Shown: positions 1-5,711, counted from the stretch's first letter. The stretch is 5,901 nt of DNA from Oscillospiraceae bacterium (GCA_015064195.1 SVSO01000187.1:1-5901); one strand, 5' to 3'. Translations and numbers: made by a program. The notes: generated by a model not told the origin, from the letters alone.

Positions 1-2
1 GC

Positions 3-146
3 GACAATCTGCGGCTGGACGGATATTTTCTCCATGCCACGGAGGATTATCTGTATGTTTATATCTCTGATTTTTCAAATGCGGAGCTGAATCTTAAACT
101 CTGCCGCTACAATCTCACCACCGGCGAATGGCAGGTGGTGGAGTGA
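3..146 (+). CDS. C-terminal end of an unidentified protein (5' truncated by window edge)
   Basis: An open frame enters from the window edge and ends at TGA 144-146, giving 47 residues. The fragment is rich in aromatic and alternating hydrophobic residues (GYFLHATEDYLYVYISDF, then CRYNLTTGEWQVVE). 'YNLTTGEW' resembles the repeated strand-turn-strand units of beta-propeller or Kelch-like proteins, where a residue-tyrosine pair is followed by an asparagine/threonine/glycine turn and a tryptophan. That is only a resemblance, and the fragment is too short to assign a family. A strong terminator begins 32 bases after the stop, which supports a real gene end here. It converges with the oxidoreductase gene, so it belongs to a different transcription unit. 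Function unknown. Confidence 0.6.
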   Translation, partial: DNLRLDGYFLHATEDYLYVYISDFSNAELNLKLCRYNLTTGEWQVVE

Positions 147-178
147 TGGCTATATCCAAAACAAATAATCCCCTCAAC

Positions 179-219
179 AAAAAAGGCGCAAGTCCGCGCG
201 ATGGACTTGCGCCTTTTTT
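179..219. terminator. Bidirectional intrinsic terminator between convergent genes
   Basis: The arms 185-195 (GGCGCAAGTCC) and 203-213 (GGACTTGCGCC) are perfectly complementary over 11 bp with a 7-base loop (196-202). Six A residues precede the stem (179-184) and six T residues follow it (214-219). It therefore reads as a GC-rich hairpin with a U-tract on both strands. It lies 32 bases after the stop of the plus-strand fragment (146) and 12 bases beyond the stop of the minus-strand oxidoreductase (232-234), so it can end both converging transcripts. Confidence 0.93.
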
Positions 220-231
220 CTGCTGTGATGC

Positions 232-1515
232 TTACACCAACCGCTCCTGAATCGCCTTCACATCCACACAGCGGGGCTGGATTCCCGCCTGCACTGCAAG
301 CGCGGCCGCGATTCCCGCCGCTTCGCCGATGCCGCAGCAGATGGGCATCACGCGGAAGTTGGAGTGAGCGATGTGCGTGCCGGAGATGCACCGTCCAGCA
401 AGGAGCAGACCGTCCGTCTTCTCCGGAACGAGACAGCCGTAGGGGATGGTGTAGCCCTTGGGCTGTGCCCATTTGTGCTGGATGCCGGTCGCATCAAGCC
501 CCGCGCCGGTGAGATTGTGTACATCAAAGTTGAAATGCGCACCCCGCACGACCCAATCATCGAACACGCGCGCCGTGAGGATGTCCTCCTCATTCAGCGT
601 GTACAATCCCTTGAAATGCCGCGTTTCGCGCACACCCATCAGTGACGCCGCGCTGATGATATAGCAATGCTCGAAGCCGGGCACAAATTCCCGCAGGTAG
701 GCGATGATCGCAGGCATCTGACTGCGTGCGGTGATCTCCGCGCGGGTCAGATCCTCCGCCTTCGTGCCGTCGATGCCGGTGACATTGGTCATATTGAGGG
801 TCACGATGCCGGGGAGCGTGCTTTTGTACGCCAGCAGATGACCGGCGGGATAGGGAATGTGCTCCCTTGCCAAGGCCTGATGTTCTCCCTTTTCCGTCTG
901 GTGGGTGGATTCAAAGGAGCCGAGCAGCACCGCGCGGGACAGATCCACGCCTGCCACCTTGAACATGAGCGTGCAGGGCTGCATTCCGCCGTCCGATTCG
1001 CGGCCCTTGGTGTATTCCGCTCCCGCATATGCCGCCACATCGCCGTCACCTGTGCCGTCAACGACCACCTTCGCCGTGAACACGCGGCGGCCGGATTTCG
1101 ACTCGGTGATCACGCCCGTGACCCGGTTTTCGTCCATCACCACGCCCGCCGCAAAGGTGTAGAGCAGAATGTCCGCCCCCGCTTCGGTGAGCATCTCAAA
1201 ATAGACGGATTTCAAAAGCTCCGGATCGATCTGCGGCACGATCAGGCCATGCCCCGCGCCCTCCACCTTGGCTGCCTGACGGGTGAGAATTTCGGTGTAA
1301 AGCTTCGATGTGACAGTGCCCGTCCAGTGGCTCATCATGCCCGAGGTGGAAATGCCGCCGGGGCAGTTGTTCCATTCGAGCAGGAGCGTTTTTGCCCCCA
1401 TTTGTGCGGCCATGATCGCGGCGGATACGCCCGCAGGCCCGCTTCCCGCAACGATGACGTCATATTCCCCCGCGATGGGAAGCTCACGGGCGGCTTCAAA
1501 ATAGGTTTTCTGCAT
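232..1515 (-). CDS. FAD-dependent oxidoreductase (FAD_oxidored family)
   Basis: A 427-residue probable flavoprotein with no signal peptide, so presumably cytoplasmic. The N-terminal Rossmann FAD motif is clear: YDVIVAGSGPAGVSAA with GSGPAG at residues 24-29, and the ribose-binding acid at the end of strand 2 (LLLE, E47). A GG-containing motif follows (CPGGISTSG, 51-59). VVVDGTGDGDVAAYAGA (about 150-165) matches the 'DATGDGDVA' signature of the family Pfam calls FAD_oxidored. So do GVRETRHFKG (294-303) and the C-terminal IPYGCLVP...LLLAGRCIS...RVM...GEAAGIAAALA (357-407). Length is typical of the family. Relatives are annotated as generic FAD-dependent oxidoreductases in sugar or acid degradation clusters; the substrate cannot be read from sequence. 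The start at 1515 is preferred over the in-frame ATG at 1521 because AGGAG at 1523-1527 is 7 bases from the former but only 1 from the latter. It begins 2 bases after the SBP stop, so the two genes are almost certainly co-transcribed and coupled. Confidence 0.92.
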   Translation of the reverse strand: MQKTYFEAARELPIAGEYDVIVAGSGPAGVSAAIMAAQMGAKTLLLEWNNCPGGISTSGMMSHWTGTVTSKLYTEILTRQAAKVEGAGHGLIVPQIDPELLKSVYFEMLTEAGADILLYTFAAGVVMDENRVTGVITESKSGRRVFTAKVVVDGTGDGDVAAYAGAEYTKGRESDGGMQPCTLMFKVAGVDLSRAVLLGSFESTHQTEKGEHQALAREHIPYPAGHLLAYKSTLPGIVTLNMTNVTGIDGTKAEDLTRAEITARSQMPAIIAYLREFVPGFEHCYIISAASLMGVRETRHFKGLYTLNEEDILTARVFDDWVVRGAHFNFDVHNLTGAGLDATGIQHKWAQPKGYTIPYGCLVPEKTDGLLLAGRCISGTHIAHSNFRVMPICCGIGEAAGIAAALAVQAGIQPRCVDVKAIQERLV

Positions 1516-1517
1516 AA

Positions 1518-2957
1518 TCATTCTCCTAACATACTATCAAGAGCTTTTTCGATCTGTTTTGTGATGGAATCCTTGCGGGAGGCGATGATGGATGCGATCC
1601 TGCCGGAATCCTTGATGTTTTCCAGCATTGCCTGCACCGGCTCGCGGAAGAAGCCCTTCTGCACCACATTCGGGAAGATGTATTCGTCCAGCATTTCAAT
1701 GGATTCTTCATCCCGCATCAGCTTATTTTTGAGCATCGTATCATAATAGGCGGGGATTACACTGACAGAGCCCTCATAGGAGAGTGCTTCCAGAATGAAG
1801 CCGGTGCGTGCCGCATCGGGTGCTGTTTTGGGAACGACCAGATATTTGCCCGCATCGGACATATTATAGTAGGTTTCCTGTGATTCATCGTACTTGGGGG
1901 CGGGAAGCACACCGAAGTCTGTCTCCATATCGCGCAGACGGTTGGCAGAGCCGATGCCGTGGGACATGAACAGTGCGCGATCCTCGGAAAAAACGCGGAA
2001 AATGGACTGGTCGCCGTCGGTGCCGGTGTTCATGCCGAGGTGGGGATTGAAGAGGATTTTTTCCTTGTACAGCATATCCACCGCCGCGGCAATGCGTTCA
2101 ACGGATCGCTCATCTCCCATCGTGAAGACCGGCAGACCCGCGTCATCGGTTTCCGTGAGCCGGATGCCGCTTGCCATTACGTTGTAGAGCAGGGTGTTGC
2201 CGGTTGTACCGCAGTAGCCGAATCGGTCGGTATCCTTGAATATACCGTTGGCATCGAGATCGGCTGTGACCAGCCGTGCCGCTTCGAGGAATTTGTCCTG
2301 CGTCCATGCGCCGGCGCGTACCAGATCATAAAGATCGCCCAGCTTATACTCCTCTGCCAGCTTCTTGTTGAAGAACATGGCAACCGTGCCGTCGCGGTGG
2401 GTGATCATCAGATCGGAGAGCGCGTTGGTCAGCTTGCCGCCGACCGCCAGCTGTTCGACCACGTTCTGATCCCACCAGGGCTTTGAGAGATCAACGTTCG
2501 GAATCTCGTGAAAATCCAGCAGCAGATCGGTGCCCGCCGCCCAGCCGTAGACGATCATGCCAACATCATAGTTATCATCGCCCGCCATGATGGAGCTTGT
2601 GAGATCGGACTTCACCTTATCGGAAATGATCTCTTTGAACACAAAATTGTTCTGTTCCTCCACCTGGCGGTTGCGGCGATAGAGCGCATCGGTGAGAACA
2701 TCGCCCGTTTCCGACTCAAAATCAAGGTTCTCCTGCGAGTAGGTTCCCCAGCCCTTCACGTCATGAAGCACGCGGAATTCAAAGCCGTCGAAATTTTCCT
2801 CGGGAAGTCCCGATGGGATCGCGGTCGTTTCGGGAACGGTTGTGCCGTCAGACGATACGCCGTCGGTTTCGGCGGCGGGCGAATCTGCACCGCAGGCGGT
2901 TAGGCTCGCAGCCAGAATGGCGGCAAGCAGCATGGAAAATGCGCGGAAATTCTTCAT
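1518..2957 (-). CDS. Extracellular solute-binding lipoprotein of an ABC transporter
   Basis: A 479-residue secreted protein anchored to the outer face of the membrane by lipid. MKNFR is followed by a hydrophobic stretch (about 6-18) and the lipobox LTAC with the lipidated cysteine at residue 22. A low-complexity linker rich in Ser, Thr, Asp, Glu and Pro (about 23-50) leads to the mature domain, which opens with LPEENFDGFEFRVLHD. This opening, and segments such as VAMFFNKKLAEEYKLGDLYDLVRAGAWTQDKFLEAARLV, are typical of family 1 (carbohydrate-type) solute-binding proteins of Clostridia. The role would be to capture a sugar, oligosaccharide or glycoside for import. Length is typical. AAGGAGG at 2968-2974 precedes the start. 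It is the first gene of its unit and leads straight into the oxidoreductase. No permease or ATPase gene lies in the window, so its transporter partners must be elsewhere, or it is an orphan receptor. The ligand is unknown. Confidence 0.93.
   Translation of the reverse strand: MKNFRAFSMLLAAILAASLTACGADSPAAETDGVSSDGTTVPETTAIPSGLPEENFDGFEFRVLHDVKGWGTYSQENLDFESETGDVLTDALYRRNRQVEEQNNFVFKEIISDKVKSDLTSSIMAGDDNYDVGMIVYGWAAGTDLLLDFHEIPNVDLSKPWWDQNVVEQLAVGGKLTNALSDLMITHRDGTVAMFFNKKLAEEYKLGDLYDLVRAGAWTQDKFLEAARLVTADLDANGIFKDTDRFGYCGTTGNTLLYNVMASGIRLTETDDAGLPVFTMGDERSVERIAAAVDMLYKEKILFNPHLGMNTGTDGDQSIFRVFSEDRALFMSHGIGSANRLRDMETDFGVLPAPKYDESQETYYNMSDAGKYLVVPKTAPDAARTGFILEALSYEGSVSVIPAYYDTMLKNKLMRDEESIEMLDEYIFPNVVQKGFFREPVQAMLENIKDSGRIASIIASRKDSITKQIEKALDSMLGE
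1523..1527 (-). promoter_or_regulatory. Ribosome binding site that decides the oxidoreductase start
   Basis: On the minus strand AGGAG lies inside the last codons of the solute-binding protein gene. It is 7 bases from ATG 1515-1513, an ideal spacing. It is only 1 base from the upstream ATG 1521-1519, which overlaps the SBP stop as ATGA. The second ATG is therefore the likelier initiation codon. Confidence 0.7.
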
Positions 2958-2985
2958 AATATTTGCTCCTCCTTCAAAAAATGAC

Positions 2986-3014
2986 TTGATTTTTCACTGA
3001 TTCTATTGTATAAT
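2986..3014 (+). promoter_or_regulatory. Promoter of the AraC-family regulator gene
   Basis: TTGATT (2986-2991) and a perfect TATAAT (3009-3014) are separated by 17 bases, a good sigma-A promoter. Transcription would start near 3021, giving a leader of about 60 bases before the regulator start at 3081. It is antiparallel to, and overlaps, the promoter for the SBP unit. Confidence 0.72.
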
Positions 3015-3033
3015 AAAAACAGCAAAAAGTAAA
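3005..3033 (-). promoter_or_regulatory. Candidate promoter of the SBP-oxidoreductase unit
   Basis: Reading leftwards, TTTACT (3033-3028) is followed after exactly 17 bases by TACAAT (3010-3005), close to the sigma-A consensus (4/6 and 5/6 matches). It lies about 50 bases upstream of the SBP start codon. Its -10 box overlaps that of the divergent promoter by 2 bases (3009-3010). The weaker -35 fits a promoter that needs an activator. Confidence 0.5.
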
Positions 3034-3068
3034 TGTCAGTGTTGATCTCAGATTTGTCATTTTTGAGC

Positions 3069-3074
3069 AGGAGG
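3069..3074 (+). promoter_or_regulatory. Ribosome binding site that decides the AraC start
   Basis: AGGAGG lies 6 bases before ATG 3081. The alternative in-frame ATG at 3033 has no purine-rich site in front of it, and would lie only about 12 bases after the predicted transcription start. Confidence 0.8.
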
Positions 3075-3080
3075 GAGCAA

Positions 3081-3914
3081 ATGATACAGCTTGACCGGCT
3101 GACGCACGGCATCGGCATAAAAATGATCCACGAGGGGAATGCGTTCCTGCGCGTGGGCACGTCTGTCACCGAGGAGCGATTGAAGCGCACCCCCGGATGC
3201 ATTCACGGCGATATGTTCGTCATCAGCTGGATTCTCACCGGTGATGGCGAATACCGGGAGGACGGCATCACCTACCGCCTGACGGACGAAACGGTCTGTG
3301 TGCGCCGGCCCGATCGGGATTATTATATGGAGATCGAGCCGAAGCACAGTGTCCGGCTGTTCATCGATCTGCCGGAGTCGCTGTATCGGGCCATGCTTAC
3401 GCTGGTGCCGGAGCTGGCCAATCTGCCGCCGGTACGAAAGGCTCCCTTCCGAAAGTCCCTGTTTGATGAATTCATGCGCCTGTATGCCGCCTTTTGCGGG
3501 CTGTCGTCGGATGAGATCTACACCCTGCTTCCGGCGATGATCCGTTTTTTGTGTGATGTGACGGGCATTTTCGATGACCGGGAGGGGAAGCCTTTGCTCC
3601 GTGCCAGGCGGATGCTGGAGGATCCCGCATCCACGCTGACGCTGGAGGAGATCGCCGGACACTGCGGCTTCAACTATCACACCTTCCGCCGGGAATTTGC
3701 CGCTGCATTCGGTGAGCCGCCGGGAAAATACCGCCAGGAGTGCCGGATGCGTGCCGCCTGCCGGATGCTGGCCATGGGAGATCCGGTGACGACCGTGGCA
3801 TCACAGCTGGGCTATCCGGATGTGTACACCTTTACGCATCGCTTCACGGCCGAAATGGGTGTGCCGCCGTCACGCTATGCCGAGACCGCCGGACAGAATG
3901 CAGAGCGAAGCTGA
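3081..3914 (+). CDS. AraC-family transcriptional regulator
   Basis: A 277-residue DNA-binding regulator. The N-terminal half looks like the cupin-type ligand-sensing domain of sugar-responsive AraC proteins: HGDMFVISWILTGDGEYREDGITYRLTDETVCVRRP matches the usual 'F.lsyi.sGeg.yr..g..y.l..G.v.l..P' pattern, roughly residues 40-85. The C-terminal part (about 172-270) carries the paired helix-turn-helix. The first lies around LTLEEIAGHCGFNYHTFRREFAAAFGEPPGKY. The second, from about residue 236, is VTTVASQLGYPDVYTFTHRFTAEMGVPPSRYA, which contains the family signature (GY.d...F...F....G..P..Y). Length is standard. It is divergent from the SBP-oxidoreductase unit and shares its promoter region, so it is probably its activator, responding to the imported compound. 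A longer version starting at 3033 would add 16 residues not expected in the family. Confidence 0.93.
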   Translation: MIQLDRLTHGIGIKMIHEGNAFLRVGTSVTEERLKRTPGCIHGDMFVISWILTGDGEYREDGITYRLTDETVCVRRPDRDYYMEIEPKHSVRLFIDLPESLYRAMLTLVPELANLPPVRKAPFRKSLFDEFMRLYAAFCGLSSDEIYTLLPAMIRFLCDVTGIFDDREGKPLLRARRMLEDPASTLTLEEIAGHCGFNYHTFRREFAAAFGEPPGKYRQECRMRAACRMLAMGDPVTTVASQLGYPDVYTFTHRFTAEMGVPPSRYAETAGQNAERS

Positions 3915-3931
3915 AGAATGCGCAGTATTCA

Positions 3932-3972
3932 CGGCACGCAGTGCCGCATCGGTGACAGCGGATTTTATCCGC
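3932..3972. other. Two small adjacent hairpins between the regulator and EamA genes
   Basis: CGGCAC (3932-3937) and GTGCCG (3941-3946) form a perfect 6-bp stem with a 3-base loop. GCGGAT (3958-3963) and ATCCGC (3967-3972) form another, also with a 3-base loop. Neither is followed by a T-run, so neither is a standard intrinsic terminator. The rest of the 96-base gap shows no convincing promoter. Read-through from the regulator into the next gene is therefore likely; the hairpins may attenuate it or protect mRNA ends. Confidence 0.4.
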
Positions 3973-3997
3973 CCATCATTGCGGCGAAATAATTGAT

Positions 3998-4003
3998 GGA
4001 GGA
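3998..4003 (+). promoter_or_regulatory. Ribosome binding site of the short EamA gene
   Basis: GGAGGA lies 7 bases before ATG 4011. Earlier in-frame candidates (TTG 3993, ATG 3996) lie before or overlap this site, and would add hydrophilic residues ahead of the first membrane helix. The start at 4011 is therefore chosen. Confidence 0.75.
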
Positions 4004-4010
4004 AATCGTT

Positions 4011-4424
4011 ATGTGGTTTATACTTGCACTGCTGTCTGCCATCTTCGCGGCACTGACCTCAATCCTTGCCAAAATTGGCATTGAGGGCGTCAGCTCCAAC
4101 CTTGCGACCGCCATCCGTACTGTGGTGGTGGTGGCCATGGCGTGGGGCATGGTGTTTCTCACCAATTCCCAGCACGGGATCGCGGACATCAGCAAACGCA
4201 GCTGGCTGTTTCTGATCCTGTCCGGATTGGCAACCGGCGCATCGTGGCTGTGCTATTACAAAGCGCTCCAGCTCGGCGAGGCATCCAAGGTGGTGCCCAT
4301 TGACAAGCTGAGTGTAGTGATCACGCTGGTGCTGGCATTCGTGTTCCTGCACGAGCAGTTCACGGCGAAATCCCTGATCGGCTGTATCCTGATCAGCGCA
4401 GGAACGCTGATTATGGTGCTGTGA
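4011..4424 (+). CDS. Single-domain EamA-family membrane protein (half-size DMT transporter)
   Basis: A 137-residue integral membrane protein of the drug/metabolite transporter superfamily, made of one EamA domain. Five hydrophobic helices can be placed at about 2-22, 32-51, 64-84, 94-114 and 119-137. The segment WLCYYKALQLGEASKVVPIDKLSVVIT (about 79-105), and the end FLHEQFTAKSLIGCILISAGTLIMVL, are characteristic of the small 'EamA' proteins grouped as COG2510. These are about 140 residues long and complete at this size; they are not truncated 10-TM transporters, and presumably work as dimers. The substrate is unknown. It follows the AraC gene by 96 bases with no clear terminator or promoter. 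The stop at 4422-4424 is immediately followed by the epimerase remnant. Confidence 0.9.
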   Translation: MWFILALLSAIFAALTSILAKIGIEGVSSNLATAIRTVVVVAMAWGMVFLTNSQHGIADISKRSWLFLILSGLATGASWLCYYKALQLGEASKVVPIDKLSVVITLVLAFVFLHEQFTAKSLIGCILISAGTLIMVL

Positions 4425-4425
4425 T

Positions 4426-4716
4426 CCCATCTCATCGCAAACCGCCCGGATCTCTGCGTTTGCGGAAACCCTGCGCATCTTCGAGGACGGCGGCATCGAA
4501 TATCTGCATATCGACGTGATGGACGGCTATTTCGTGCCCAATTTCACCCTCGGCACGGATTACGGCAAGGCTTTGCACAAATTCTCGAAAATTCCGCTGG
4601 ATTATCATCTGATGATCGGGAATCCCGAGGATCACATCGGCTCGCCGGGCTTCCTCAGAACCGACGATGGGGCAGAAATGGCGGCCGGCATAGCCGAGTG
4701 TCGGAAAAACAAGTAA
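4426..4716 (+). pseudogene. Internally deleted ribulose-phosphate 3-epimerase family gene
   Basis: The frame ending at TAA 4714-4716 reads AFAETLRIFEDGGIEYLHIDVMDGYFVPNFTLGTDYGKAL, then IPLDYHLMIGNPEDHI. This is the N-terminal part of a pentulose/hexulose-phosphate 3-epimerase (Rpe-like TIM barrel), including the metal-binding H-I-D-V-M-D motif and the second histidine in YHLM. Immediately after it comes GSPGFLRTDDGAEMAAGIAECRKNK, which resembles the C-terminal phosphate-binding 'GS..iF' strand and last helix of the same family. About 96 codons remain of the usual 210-230. The middle of the barrel, including the VNPGF and second catalytic Asp region, is absent, apparently by an in-frame deletion near 4650. 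The 5' end also lacks a start codon: no ATG or ribosome binding site precedes the conserved part, and the first in-frame starts (GTG 4516, ATG 4519) fall inside the metal motif. The domain family is confident; the C-terminal assignment is less so. It should be non-functional as an epimerase. Confidence 0.75.
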
Positions 4717-4733
4717 TTGTAGCGAATTACATA

Positions 4734-4762
4734 TTGAAAAAATCCGGAAACTGTGATATAAT
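4734..4762 (+). promoter_or_regulatory. Strong extended -10 promoter for the EamA-GH2 operon
   Basis: TTGAAA (4734-4739) and a perfect TATAAT (4757-4762) are 17 bases apart. The -10 is preceded by TGA (4754-4756), forming the extended -10 motif TGnTATAAT. Transcription would begin around 4769, giving a leader of about 30 bases to the start codon at 4800. Confidence 0.85.
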
Positions 4763-4780
4763 ACCAGTATCCGGAATTTT
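4738..4780. repeat. Imperfect 16-bp inverted repeat enclosing the -10 box
   Basis: The arms 4738-4753 and 4765-4780 are complementary at 14 of 16 positions, around an 11-base loop (4754-4764). Each arm holds the palindrome TCCGGA, and ATCCGGAA recurs as a direct repeat at 4742 and 4769. The loop contains the TATAAT of the promoter. TTTTCTTTT (4777-4785) follows the stem top. As RNA from upstream this would be a hairpin with a U-rich tail, so it could terminate the preceding transcript. As DNA it could be an operator for a dimeric repressor. Confidence 0.65.
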
Positions 4781-4799
4781 CTTTTGAAAGGTCACAATC

Positions 4800-5711
4800 A
4801 TGAGCTATTTTCTGCAATTTCTGATCATCTGCGCCCTTGTACTGCTGGGCAGTGTCAAGGTGACGCTGCAGGGCGCGATGGGACGGCGGTATATCCGATG
4901 CGCCCAGGACAGCGTGCTGTTCAATATCATCTTTTTTGCTTTCATTGCCTGCGTGGTGGCGCTGTTTTTCGGCCTGTCACCGGTGACGCCGGAGGTGTTT
5001 CTCTGGGCATCGGCGGTGTCGGTGTTCACCGTGGTGTTCCAGCTCATCTACTCCATCGCCCTGTCCATCGGCCCGGTTTCCCTGACCGTGCTCATCACCA
5101 GCTCCAGCGTGTTCATCGCCACCTTCGCCAGCGTTATCATGTACAAGGAGCAGGTCTATCTACCCCAGCTGATCGCCATCCTGTTTCTCGCCCTTTCCAT
5201 GGTGCTGTCGCTGAAGAAATCCCCTGATGGCCGCCAGATCAGCGGCAGATGGCTGGCCATGTCCTTCATCGCATTTTTCGCCACCGGTACGGCGACCCTA
5301 CTGCAGAAAATGTTCAGCGTGAGCCTTGGTGAGCAGAGCGGCGGAAAGACCTCCTCCACCTTCCTGTTCCTCATGTATTTACTGGGAGCGGCCATGCTTC
5401 TCATCGTCTATTTTGTCCGCGCACATACGGGCAAAAAGGAAAAAAGCACCGCCGGAATTCCGCGGGGCATGGTTCTGTTTGCCCTCGGAATGGGCCTTGC
5501 GCTTGGCATTTACCAGAAGCTCAATGTGTTCGCCATGGCCAACATCGACGGCGCATTTTTCTATCCCACCTACAACGGCCTCACCTCCGTGCTGATGAGC
5601 GTTATCGGCATCCTGTTCTTCCACGATGAGCTGAATCTGCGCCAGCGGCTCGGCATCGTCTGCGGCATTGTCTCTGTGGTGCTGATGAACGTCCGCGTAT
5701 GGCCGATTTAA
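4800..5711 (+). CDS. EamA/DMT-family transporter, 10 transmembrane helices
   Basis: A 303-residue multi-spanning inner-membrane protein of full-length DMT architecture (two EamA repeats). Hydrophobic segments lie at about 3-20, 40-59, 66-87, 92-112, 122-138, 151-169, 186-206, 222-242, 254-273 and 283-299. The repeat ends are recognisable: VFIATFASVIMYKEQVYLPQLIAILFLALSMVLSL closes the first half, and LMSVIGILFFHDELNLRQRLGIVCGIVSVVLMN the second, matching the usual 'E....(x)..G..li..G' finish. A charged loop with lysines (about 207-222, HTGKKEKSTAG) separates helices 7 and 8. The start is supported by GAAAGG at 4786-4791, 8 bases upstream, and by the promoter just before. It is followed after 15 bases by a GH2 glycosidase gene, so it may move the glycoside or its hydrolysis product. 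That substrate link is inference from position only. Confidence 0.9.
   Translation: MSYFLQFLIICALVLLGSVKVTLQGAMGRRYIRCAQDSVLFNIIFFAFIACVVALFFGLSPVTPEVFLWASAVSVFTVVFQLIYSIALSIGPVSLTVLITSSSVFIATFASVIMYKEQVYLPQLIAILFLALSMVLSLKKSPDGRQISGRWLAMSFIAFFATGTATLLQKMFSVSLGEQSGGKTSSTFLFLMYLLGAAMLLIVYFVRAHTGKKEKSTAGIPRGMVLFALGMGLALGIYQKLNVFAMANIDGAFFYPTYNGLTSVLMSVIGILFFHDELNLRQRLGIVCGIVSVVLMNVRVWPI

Larger units (their letters stand above)
2977..3064. repeat. Nested inverted repeats around the divergent promoters (possible operator)
   Basis: AAAAATGAC (2977-2985) is repeated in inverted form as GTCATTTTT (3056-3064). Inside it CACTGA (2995-3000) is mirrored by TCAGTG (3036-3041). The two pairs have nearly the same centre (about 3018-3020), which is also close to the overlapping -10 boxes. 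They could be half-sites for the adjacent AraC protein. The arms are short and the region is AT-rich, so chance is possible. Confidence 0.35.

Noticed and set aside
667..1746. Long plus-strand open frame of 359 codons opposite the oxidoreductase and SBP genes
   Set aside because: It is antisense to two well-recognised genes, has no family motifs and no ribosome binding site, and its composition (many His and Arg) is that of a GC-rich shadow frame.
1959..2486. Plus-strand open frame of 175 codons within the SBP gene
   Set aside because: Antisense to the SBP coding sequence, no motif and no start signal.
3057..3680. Minus-strand open frame of 207 codons opposite the AraC gene
   Set aside because: It covers the conserved AraC sensing and helix-turn-helix regions on the other strand and shows no recognisable domain; a shadow of the real gene.
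4436..4464. 7-bp inverted repeat (CGCAAAC / GTTTGCG) at the 5' edge of the epimerase remnant
   Set aside because: It lies within remnant coding sequence, has a 15-base loop and no T-run, and is within what chance produces; no mobile-element ends are seen.
4516..4716. A short independent gene starting at GTG 4516 or ATG 4519
   Set aside because: The candidate start lies inside the conserved HIDVMDG motif, upstream codons are still epimerase-like, and there is no ribosome binding site; it is part of the decayed epimerase gene.
4424..4716. Possible insertion-sequence scar at the epimerase deletion
   Set aside because: No terminal inverted repeats, target-site duplications or transposase fragments are visible around the apparent junction.
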